In this document: piece after piece, positions 7,492-12,110 of the stretch
Layout of the letters: every line of letters starts with the position of its first letter
Numbering within the stretch: the stretch's first letter is position 1
DNA from: Candidatus Parvarchaeota archaeon
GTDB taxonomy: Archaea; Micrarchaeota; Micrarchaeia; Anstonellales; VGKX01
Direction: 5' to 3'
Assembly: GCA_016866895.1 (NCBI GenBank)
Contig: VGKX01000017.1
Location: 1-12,678, forward strand
DNA: 12,678 bases
Program-made: the position numbers and the translations under genes
The notes under the pieces: model-generated
Told to the model about the DNA's origin: nothing
Seen by the model: only the letters and a program-made list of their open reading frames with translations
The model's database searches: none

Positions 7492-8052
7492 CTATTTTTC
7501 CAAGAAGTCCGTTAATGTCATAAACAATGTTATTGTTTCTGCATCCTTTCTTTCTGGGGTAAAGGCCACACTAAAACCGAACTTTGCATAAAATTCAACG
7601 TTCTCTGGATATGTGTGCAGGGCCAGGTAGGGTAGCGATAAAGTCTTGTTTATTTGGACTGCCTTTTCAATCGCAAACGAAATCAAATAACTCGCCCCGC
7701 CTCTACCAGTTTCTTCTTTGTCAGTTGCCAGCTTGCCTATTAGCAGGCACGGTATTTTATCAGTGTAAATATGGAAATCCTTATCCCTTATTTTTATGCC
7801 TTTTATGGTTGAGCTTTCTGAAAGCTTGAATGAACCTATGACAAGTGTTAAATAGCTAATAATCTTGGTTTTGTCTTTCTTCAAAAGAAGGAAAGTGTCG
7901 CTTAATCCAGCATTCTTGTTCTTCAGGGCATCCTTTTTCAAAAAACTGTCTTCATCTTCCCTGCCGCAACAAAAACTTTCCACAAGCGAGGCATGCTCTG
8001 GCCTAATCGTCTCTATCAAAACTGAACCGGGCTCTACCCTCTCTTTTGGCAC
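7492..8052 (-). CDS. GNAT acetyltransferase, TacT-like probable toxin
   Basis: The 186-residue protein is of the single-domain GNAT type. It shows FCCGREDEDSFLKKDA near 27-42, matching the F-x-C-G-x(n)-L/F-x-x-FL opening of TacT/AtaT-like toxins. The acetyl-CoA loop is DKEETGRGGASYL (111-123) and the end motif FYAKFGF (154-160) carries the conserved Tyr155. In that family the toxin acetylates the amino group of charged tRNA and stops translation, and is paired with an upstream antitoxin. It starts at GTG with AGAGG seven or so bases upstream, overlapping the stop of a 47-codon ORF 10 bases away. This is toxin-antitoxin gene order. Its codons are AT-richer than the flanking plus-strand genes, suggesting acquisition. 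A metabolic acetyltransferase is the alternative. Confidence 0.8.
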   Translation of the reverse strand: MPKERVEPGSVLIETIRPEHASLVESFCCGREDEDSFLKKDALKNKNAGLSDTFLLLKKDKTKIISYLTLVIGSFKLSESSTIKGIKIRDKDFHIYTDKIPCLLIGKLATDKEETGRGGASYLISFAIEKAVQINKTLSLPYLALHTYPENVEFYAKFGFSVAFTPERKDAETITLFMTLTDFLEK

Positions 8053-8062
8053 AAAAACGCCT

Positions 8063-8206
8063 CTAGAAAACGTTGAACTTTGTTTTTAGTGCCTTTTTTA
8101 TTGTCTTTTGCCTGTTTTTCTCGTTTTTGTTAGTCCTTAAATTAGCCAAAAACTCGTTTGTCTGCGATTGTGTCAACTCTATTATAGATTTGATATAACG
8201 TGCCAT
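8063..8206 (-). CDS. Small 47-residue ORF, candidate antitoxin for the GNAT protein
   Basis: The ORF runs from ATG 8206 to TAG 8063 and encodes MARYIKSIIELTQSQ followed by a Lys/Asn/Arg-rich tail ending TKFNVF. The in-frame codon TAA closely upstream rules out a longer form. ACAGG lies a few bases before the ATG, and the TATA-like TTAAATAT (8255-8262) fits a start near 8230. It ends 10 bases before the GNAT start codon, with the GNAT ribosome site overlapping its stop. Size, position and spacing are those of an antitoxin, but I do not see a clear ribbon-helix-helix or Xre motif. The antitoxin role is inferred from context only. Confidence 0.5.
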   Translation of the reverse strand: MARYIKSIIELTQSQTNEFLANLRTNKNEKNRQKTIKKALKTKFNVF

Positions 8207-8226
8207 TTTTCCTGTCTCTTAGTGTC

Positions 8227-8365
8227 TTAATTTGTATTTATCTTGGCTTTCATGATATTTAATGTTTTTGTTGCGTTTTTAGCTACTTTTTGCCAATCTA
8301 CCCGTTCTTATCTCAACACCCTTGCAGTCTTTATCCTTAAAAGCAGCTGTCGATTTATCCGACAT
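8227..8365 (-). pseudogene. Possible frameshifted small gene upstream of the toxin-antitoxin pair
   Basis: ATG 8365 opens a 28-codon frame (MSDKSTAAFKDKDCKGVEIR, then GRLAKSS and TAA at 8279-8281). In another frame the minus strand continues as VDWQKVAKNATKTLNIMKAK, ending at TAA 8227-8229. Both pieces look protein-like and would join into about 45-50 codons with one frame change near 8300. It could be a decayed gene, a sequencing error, or coincidence in AT-rich DNA. No family is recognised. Confidence 0.25.
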
Positions 8366-8499
8366 AGCAAAAGCCAAAATTGATGCGGCTAGTAGTTGAA
8401 CTTTTTTGCAAAAGCAGGTGGTATGAACCAGTTGGGTTTCAGTGGGGCTTGCCTTGGGGTTTCTATTTAGGAAGGGGGGTGAATCCAGGGGTTTGGTGG
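8366..8499. other. Gene-free stretch with a C-rich minus strand
   Basis: Between the small ORFs and the tRNA trailer no gene is convincing. On the minus strand the sequence is rich in C runs and free of stops in one frame, but that frame has no usable start and no coding character, and it runs back into the tRNA. I see no promoter for a plus-strand gene. Confidence 0.4.
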
Positions 8500-8521
8500 G
8501 GGGGAAACCTTGGTTTCCCCC
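8500..8521 (-). repeat. Strong hairpin 11 bases after the tRNA-Ser gene
   Basis: GGGGGAAACC (8500-8509) is complementary to GGTTTCCCCC (8512-8521) with a two-base centre, giving at least 9 bp with a 4-nt loop. It lies in the 3' trailer of the tRNA transcript. There is no T-tract after it on the minus strand, so it may guide processing or block readthrough rather than act as a standard archaeal terminator. Confidence 0.5.
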
Positions 8522-8531
8522 AAGACGCCAT

Positions 8532-8619
8532 CGCCGGGGGGGAGATTTGAACTCCCGAGAGGGTTTCCCCTCAACAGGTTAGCAACCTGCCGCACTGGAC
8601 CGGGCTATGCGACCCCAGC
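8532..8619 (-). tRNA. tRNA-Ser (anticodon GCU)
   Basis: The gene folds as a complete 88-nt class II tRNA. The acceptor GCTGGGG pairs with CCCCGGC through one U-G pair. The D-arm is GCA/TGC with GG in the loop. The anticodon stem GCAGG/CCTGT surrounds TTGCTAA with anticodon GCT. The long variable arm is GAGGG-GAAA-CCCTC, and the T-arm is GGGAG-TTCAAAT-CTCCC. The discriminator is G, as in serine tRNAs. CCA is not encoded. It decodes AGC and AGU. No intron is present. Confidence 0.93.
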
Positions 8620-8641
8620 TTGGAAATATTATGAAAATTAG

Positions 8642-8649
8642 ATTTATTA
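8642..8649 (-). promoter_or_regulatory. TATA box of the tRNA-Ser gene
   Basis: On the minus strand TAATAAAT is centred about 26 bases before the tRNA 5' end. This is the expected distance for an archaeal tRNA promoter, so the tRNA need not depend on the TM2 gene promoter upstream. Confidence 0.5.
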
Positions 8650-8669
8650 CTTGATTGCTTTGGCCATTT

Positions 8670-8996
8670 TCAATAATCTATTTTTTTCCAAGGTGGTCGT
8701 TTTCCCGCCCTTAAAAGTTCGTTGTTCATCCTAGCTTGCTCATAAGCGTCATACGCGTTGTATCCAATAAACACTAAAGTCAAAGGGACGGTTACACACA
8801 AGGTAACAACTAAGAAGATACCAATTACGTTTACAAAACCTAAAGCCCAACCAACAAGCAAAAGTATCAATCCTTTACGTATATTGCCTATGTAAAAATG
8901 CCCTAGACCGGCGAACATGAAGAAAGCAGGAACTAAGCCAAGCAATAGTGCTATTGAGGGGTCTTTGAGTTGGGTACTATCTATTTTTTCGACCAT
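8670..8996 (-). CDS. TM2-domain membrane protein
   Basis: The 108-residue protein has the TM2 layout. Residues 24-47 (AFFMFAGLGHFYIGNIRKG and on) form the first membrane helix with the typical GxGxFYxG turn. A second hydrophobic segment follows, then the tail YDAYEQARMNNELL (82-95), common in archaeal TM2 proteins. Its function is unknown in prokaryotes. I start it at ATG 8996. The same frame stays open to 9206, but those codons are only the reverse image of a native-looking plus-strand frame. A purine-rich AGAAGG abuts the ATG with no spacing, and no TATA box is visible upstream, so the start and promoter are uncertain. It is 50 bases upstream of tRNA-Ser on the same strand and shares the AT-rich composition of the GNAT gene. 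Confidence 0.8.
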   Translation of the reverse strand: MVEKIDSTQLKDPSIALLLGLVPAFFMFAGLGHFYIGNIRKGLILLLVGWALGFVNVIGIFLVVTLCVTVPLTLVFIGYNAYDAYEQARMNNELLRAGKRPPWKKIDY

Positions 8997-9016
8997 CCTT
9001 CTCAATCTCTTGTTTA

Positions 9017-9316
9017 GTGGCAGGGTTTCCCCGTGTTGCCAAAACTTGCACAGGCAGCCCGCTGCCTGCAAGCTCCACTGTGTATCTTGGGAGCACGAAA
9101 TCTTGCGCTTATGGCTGCTCCTTCCGGCCTGACCAGGTTGGCACAAAGGTTTGCGTCCCCCAAGGCAGCAGCTTCGACGCGTGCATGCAATGGACTGGCA
9201 CTGCACTTGTTAGGACGCCTTGGGACGTAAATCGGTCCTGCCATAAGGGGATTTGCAGCAACAAGGGGCCCCTGGTCCCCCGACCTACCCTGCCAGCAAA
9301 TATTGCGGAAACTTAG
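9017..9316 (+). pseudogene. Remnant of a Cys-rich secreted protein
   Basis: This stretch has the codon choice of the native genes (GGC, GCA, TGC, AGC) and encodes about 99 residues with seven Cys, including TKSCAYGCSF and DACMQWTG, in the manner of a disulfide-rich extracellular domain. It ends at TAG 9314-9316. There is no credible start: the first usable codon is GTG 9017 without a ribosome site or signal peptide, and the coding character fades where the minus-strand TM2 gene begins. I read it as the C-terminal remainder of a larger gene cut near 9010-9020. A short intact gene with an unusual start is less likely. The source family is not recognised. Confidence 0.45.
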
Positions 9317-9355
9317 GTTATAAAGGTTTGCAAATACCCTTGGAATTTCAGACAG

Positions 9356-9364
9356 TTTTATATA
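9356..9364 (+). promoter_or_regulatory. TATA box of the 41-codon leaderless ORF
   Basis: TTTTATATA is centred 27 bases before ATG 9387, the same distance as at tyrS, with no ribosome site in between. Confidence 0.55.
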
Positions 9365-9386
9365 CTCCCTTGCCTAAAATCTAATT

Positions 9387-9512
9387 ATGGCACAGGCAAA
9401 AAAGGATTTTCTGACATTGCTGCTTGCAACACTTGAAGCCGCACTTGGCACTCAAGCTAGCCTGCGCCAGAACCTAGTTTTAGCACCTGTTTTGGAAAAG
9501 CCAGGGCAGTAG
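9387..9512 (+). CDS. Small leaderless ORF, 41 residues, unrecognised
   Basis: ATG 9387 opens MAQAKKDFLTLLLATLEAAL followed by a Gln/Leu-rich half ending EKPGQ and TAG 9510-9512. The first half could form an amphipathic helix. The TATA box spacing predicts a transcript starting on the ATG, and codons are native in style (GCA, CTT, GCC). A perfect hairpin overlaps the stop codon. No family is recognised. It could be a functional small protein or the surviving start of a decayed gene, and the promoter geometry is the main support. Confidence 0.45.
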   Translation: MAQAKKDFLTLLLATLEAALGTQASLRQNLVLAPVLEKPGQ

Positions 9513-9519
9513 CCTGCCC
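9504..9519 (+). terminator. Hairpin overlapping the stop of the 41-codon ORF
   Basis: GGGCAG (9504-9509) pairs perfectly with CTGCCC (9514-9519), with the TAG stop in the 4-nt loop. Only a short TTTT follows, so it is at best a weak terminator and may instead be an mRNA end structure. Confidence 0.35.
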
Positions 9520-9547
9520 ACTATTTTGACAACTTGCCATTCTGGCA

Positions 9548-9680
9548 TTTAATAAAATAAATCATGTTTTCTGTTTAGGTTTTACCTTGCCTGGCTTCCA
9601 GGCGCAAAACAGATTTCAGGGAAAACAAAAAATACAAAATAAAAAAACAAAAAAAAATAAAAACAATAAAAAACGAGGTG
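9548..9680 (+). promoter_or_regulatory. Promoter and structured, A-rich leader ahead of the proC-like gene
   Basis: TTTAATAAAATAAA (9548-9561) could serve as TATA element, with a start near 9578. The leader would then contain a perfect hairpin (GCCTGG 9589-9594 with CCAGGC 9598-9603), a run of about 53 bases that is overwhelmingly A (9621-9673), and GAGGTG (9675-9680) six bases before a 21-codon mini-ORF. This explains most of the 280 bases between the 41-codon ORF and proC. Confidence 0.4.
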
Positions 9681-9686
9681 CAATAC

Positions 9687-9752
9687 ATGAAATCAATGAA
9701 AGTGATTGAGGTGAAGGAAAGGGGTTTTCTTCCATGCTGCCTACAAGGCTAG
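9687..9752 (+). CDS. 21-codon mini-ORF with a good ribosome site, possible leader peptide
   Basis: ATG 9687 follows GAGGTG (9675-9680) at six bases, as good a ribosome site as that of the S-layer gene. It encodes a peptide starting MKSMKVIEVKERG, with two adjacent Cys and a TAG at 9750. It ends 43 bases before the proC-like start, in a different frame. It may be a leader peptide or a broken gene start. Nothing like a run of proline codons is present, so proline attenuation is not supported. Confidence 0.3.
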   Translation: MKSMKVIEVKERGFLPCCLQG

Positions 9753-9795
9753 CATATTTTTCGGGAAGCTTCTTGGAAAAAACGGAAGGTGCCAT

Positions 9796-10680
9796 ATGGA
9801 AACTGAAAATGCAAGTGAAGGGCAATCCAGCGCAAATGCGCTGGCGGAAAAGCGCATTGCAATAATTGGCGCAGGCAACATGGGAAACTCACTTGCCCTT
9901 GGCCTGCATCAAAGCAAGAAAATTGATGCAAGCCGGATTGTTGCATGCGGGGACAATGCCTCAAAAGCCTTGCAGCTTTCAGGCACGGGCATCAGGGTGG
10001 CAGGCAGCGCATATGGGGCACTGGAGGCTGCAGGCGCTGACATTGTGGTGCTTGCAATAAAGCCCAACCGGGAGGCACTTGAAGGGCTTTTCTCAAGCCT
10101 GGGCGGCGCATGCAGCGGAAAGCTTGTCATTTCTGTGATGAACGGCGTGTCGGTTGCATACCTTGAAAGCAGGCTAACTGGAGCAAAGGTTGTGAGGTGC
10201 ATGCCTGACATAAACGCGCGGGAAGGCAAATCCTTCACCGGTTTTGCAGCCTCTGGCAAGGTCACTGAAAAAGACATGGAAACTCTGCGCTGCTTTTTTG
10301 GCTGCCTTGGCGAGTTTGAGCAGATTGGGGAGCGCCAGTTTGCAGCCTGGACGGGTGCAAGCTGCCTGCCTGGCATCCTGGCCCACGCTGTTTTCTCCTC
10401 CTGCCAGTCTGTCTTTGAGCAGGAGGGCTTTTCCAAAGGCCTTTCTCGGGGTCTTGTGCTCAAAAAGTCGCTTTCCACCCTCAATTCCCTTGGAATAAGC
10501 GGCGAAGAATTTGCGGACTATGGGAAAAGGGTGGCGTCAAAAGGCGGAGGCACTGAGGCTGCAAACCTGCTTGCAGACAAAATCGAGCTTGCATGGGGCA
10601 TGGGGGAAGTCCTCAAGGCGGCAATAGAGCGGTGCAGGCAGATTGAGCGGGAGGTTTCAGGGGCCTTCTCCTCAGTCTGA
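9796..10680 (+). CDS. proC: Pyrroline-5-carboxylate reductase-like protein, divergent
   Basis: The family enzyme reduces pyrroline-5-carboxylate to proline with NAD(P)H in the cytoplasm. The 294-residue protein is near the usual length. A 17-residue extension precedes the Rossmann motif GAGNMG (25-30). Family blocks follow: LAIKPN (86-91), SVMNGVS (113-119), VRCMPDIN (133-140, for RxMPNTP) and ASKGGGTEAA (247-256, for TSPGGTT). The normally strict SGSGPAY block is ASCLPG (188-193) here, so the substrate or activity may differ and the symbol is tentative. AAGGTG (9786-9791) four bases before the ATG supports the start. A terminator follows directly. The tandem ACT gene downstream has its own ribosome site and is about 180 bases away. 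Confidence 0.75.
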   Translation: METENASEGQSSANALAEKRIAIIGAGNMGNSLALGLHQSKKIDASRIVACGDNASKALQLSGTGIRVAGSAYGALEAAGADIVVLAIKPNREALEGLFSSLGGACSGKLVISVMNGVSVAYLESRLTGAKVVRCMPDINAREGKSFTGFAASGKVTEKDMETLRCFFGCLGEFEQIGERQFAAWTGASCLPGILAHAVFSSCQSVFEQEGFSKGLSRGLVLKKSLSTLNSLGISGEEFADYGKRVASKGGGTEAANLLADKIELAWGMGEVLKAAIERCRQIEREVSGAFSSV

Positions 10681-10733
10681 GCAAAGCCGCGTGCAGCCGC
10701 GTTGGCATTTGGGCATTGCTGAAAAAGCGCCAA

Positions 10734-10796
10734 AAAAGAGGGCGGGAAAAGGGCCTCCAATCCCTCCCCTCTTTTATTTTTTCTTTTTTCCCCTTT
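10734..10796 (+). terminator. Terminator after the proC-like gene
   Basis: AAAAGAGGGCGGGA (10734-10747) pairs, with small mismatches, with TCCCTCCCCTCTTTT (10761-10775). T-rich tracts continue to 10796. Confidence 0.65.
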
Positions 10797-10847
10797 CGTC
10801 ATCTGTCCGTGACAAAGATTTATTAGCGTGGAAAGGCAATAATTTTT

Positions 10848-10854
10848 GGAGGTG
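10848..10854 (+). promoter_or_regulatory. Ribosome site of the ACT protein gene
   Basis: GGAGGTG, the strongest Shine-Dalgarno match in the window, lies eight bases before ATG 10863. An AT-rich TTTATTA at 10819-10825 may be the TATA box. Confidence 0.6.
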
Positions 10855-10862
10855 GGTATACG

Positions 10863-11240
10863 ATGCAGGAGCTTACCATCATAACCGAAAACAAGGTCGG
10901 CGTTCTTGCCAGCGTTTGCCAGATACTTGGCGGCTGCGGCGTTAACATCGAGTCAATATGCGCGCAAGGGAATGAGGATGGCGGCGTCATACGCCTTGTG
11001 ACTAGCGACATTGCAACTGCCAAAAGGGAGCTTGAGAAGGGAAAATTCACAGTCAAGGCAGGGGAGCTTCTGGTAGTCAAGCTTAACGACAACCCCGGGG
11101 AGCTTGCAAAGCTGACAAGGCGCATTGCAAGAAACGGCGTGGACATAGAGTGCGTATATCTGCTCTCAAAGCACAAGGGGGTTGTCGAGGTTGCAATAAA
11201 GCCTGGCGACTTGGAGGCAGCAAAAGCCGCGCTAAAATAG
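10863..11240 (+). CDS. Tandem ACT-domain protein
   Basis: The 125-residue protein consists of two ACT domains and nothing else. The first spans about 2-66, with NKVGVLASVCQILGGCGVNI (10-29); the second spans about 68-125, with DNPGELAKLTRRIARNGVDI (76-95). ACT domains bind amino acids at a dimer interface and regulate enzymes or transcription. Stand-alone tandem forms are common in archaea and are thought to sense an amino acid. Lying after a proC-like gene, it may respond to an amino acid, but the partner is unknown. The start is fixed by GGAGGTG. A hairpin straddles the stop codon. Confidence 0.88.
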   Translation: MQELTIITENKVGVLASVCQILGGCGVNIESICAQGNEDGGVIRLVTSDIATAKRELEKGKFTVKAGELLVVKLNDNPGELAKLTRRIARNGVDIECVYLLSKHKGVVEVAIKPGDLEAAKAALK

Positions 11241-11265
11241 CGCTATTGCTGGAAGATAGTTTTTT
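11229..11265 (+). terminator. Hairpin over the ACT stop codon plus T6
   Basis: GCGCTA (11229-11234) pairs perfectly with TAGCGC (11238-11243) around AAA. The right arm contains the TAG stop. TTTTTT follows at 11260-11265, which fits a short archaeal terminator. Confidence 0.45.
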
Positions 11266-11367
11266 AAGCAGCAAAAGCCATATATTGCCCGCTTCCTGGG
11301 CTTTTTACGGCCTACTTTTGAAGGAATTTGAAAGAAGGTTCGCCTTGGGGCTTGCAGCAACCTTGCA

Positions 11368-11383
11368 TTATGCGGCCGCATAA
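11368..11383. promoter_or_regulatory. 16-bp perfect palindrome upstream of the TRAM gene
   Basis: TTATGCGGCCGCATAA equals its own reverse complement. It lies 72 bases before the TRAM protein ATG, in the 215-base gap after the ACT gene. It could be an operator or an mRNA hairpin. TATA-like ATATATTG (about 11280) lies upstream of it. Confidence 0.35.
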
Positions 11384-11455
11384 ACTGCGTCCTTGCTTAA
11401 GGCAGGTGCGGCAAAAAGAAAAAATTTGCAAAAGCAAAGAACGGAGTTGAAAAGC

Positions 11456-11791
11456 ATGGACGGAGACGGTGGATACGAAAGACGCGGAAGAGGACGCTTT
11501 GGCGGAGGGTTTGGAGGCGCAGACATGGGCCCAAAACCAGTCAAGGTCGGAGATGAGATTGACGTTACTATCGAGGCAGTTGCCGCCAAGGGCGACGGAA
11601 TTGCCAAAAAGGACGGATTTGTCATTTTTGTCCCAGGCGCTGCCATGGGCGAGACTTGCAAGGTCAAGGTGACAGATGTCAGGCGCAGGTTTGCAATCGC
11701 GCAAAAAGCCGGTGAGGCATCTGCGCCAGCGCCTGAAAGCCAGGCACCTGCGCAAGAAGAGGCACCAGGGCAGGAAGACGTGCAGGCCTGA
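11456..11791 (+). CDS. TRAM-domain RNA-binding protein with RGG-like head
   Basis: TRAM-only proteins of archaea are small RNA-binding proteins, some acting as cold-shock RNA chaperones. This 111-residue form has a Gly/Arg/Phe-rich head (YERRGRGRFGGGFGG, 7-21), the TRAM domain at about 28-85 (VGDEIDVTIEAVAAKGDGIA, FVIFVPGAAMGE, VKVTDVRRRFAIA), and an acidic Pro/Ala/Glu/Gln tail (86-111). I start it at ATG 11456, preceded by GGAG (11443-11446). The frame is open further upstream to 11393, but that part has no ribosome site and is outside the domain. It has its own terminator. The two flanking low-complexity ends suggest flexible RNA contacts. Confidence 0.88.
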   Translation: MDGDGGYERRGRGRFGGGFGGADMGPKPVKVGDEIDVTIEAVAAKGDGIAKKDGFVIFVPGAAMGETCKVKVTDVRRRFAIAQKAGEASAPAPESQAPAQEEAPGQEDVQA

Positions 11792-11803
11792 GAAACCGCT
11801 TTT

Positions 11804-11847
11804 TTTGGGCGCAAGCCCAAATCTTTCTTTTTTCAATAAGTTTTTTT
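11804..11847 (+). terminator. GNRA-capped terminator of the TRAM gene
   Basis: TTTGGGC (11804-11810) pairs perfectly with GCCCAAA (11815-11821) around the stable tetraloop GCAA. T-rich runs follow at 11822-11832 and 11841-11847. Confidence 0.75.
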
Positions 11848-12032
11848 CAATAATTATTTTCATACTCTATCTATTTTTTTACTTGTATGATGTTTTCTCG
11901 CTTAATTTGCGAATAGTTCCGGAAACCCTGCTAGAAATCCTGCTAGAAAACCACTCAGGCAACCCACTCCAGAATATGGCGCTAAAACTCCAAGCTAAAA
12001 ACCGCGTGCGTTTAGTGCCGAATCAAAACCAA
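11848..12032. other. AT-rich spacer without a recognisable gene
   Basis: Nothing coding stands out. An 11-base direct repeat, CCTGCTAGAAA, occurs at 11927-11937 and 11939-11949. The open frames here lack starts with ribosome sites. Confidence 0.4.
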
Positions 12033-12049
12033 GGGTTTTATTAAAACCC
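12033..12049 (+). promoter_or_regulatory. Promoter embedded in an inverted repeat ahead of the DUF4139-like gene
   Basis: GGGTTTTA and TAAAACCC form a perfect inverted repeat with one central T, and the AT core resembles a TATA box. With usual spacing transcription would start near 12067, leaving a leader of about 45 bases. A repressor that binds this repeat would block TBP, but that is inference. Confidence 0.4.
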
Positions 12050-12110
12050 GGCCTTCTATCCTTTCTTGTTCTGTTTAGAGGTCGGCCTAAGACCTATTTG
12101 GGGTGGTAAA

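Noticed and set aside
8295..8530. Stop-free minus-strand frame running from the tRNA trailer to 8281
   Set aside because: It has no start until ATG 8365, passes through the tRNA hairpin and owes its openness to C runs.
8997..9206. 70-residue N-terminal extension of the TM2 protein on the minus strand
   Set aside because: The extension is Cys/Arg/Gln-rich, outside the TM2 domain, and mirrors the native-codon plus-strand frame.
9706..9717. Twelve bases identical to the S-layer ribosome-site region (386-397)
   Set aside because: The shared piece is little more than a Shine-Dalgarno sequence and no ATG follows at the right distance, so it is probably coincidence.
9734..9864. Plus-strand frame from ATG 9734 into the start of the proC-like gene
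   Set aside because: It overlaps proC in another frame, lacks a ribosome site and has no recognisable family.
9909..10484. 191-codon minus-strand frame
   Set aside because: It lies wholly opposite the proC-like gene, which has clear family motifs. The frame is a shadow of its GC-rich third positions.
11312..11863. 183-codon minus-strand frame
   Set aside because: It covers the TRAM gene and its terminator in antisense and has no family motif or ribosome site.
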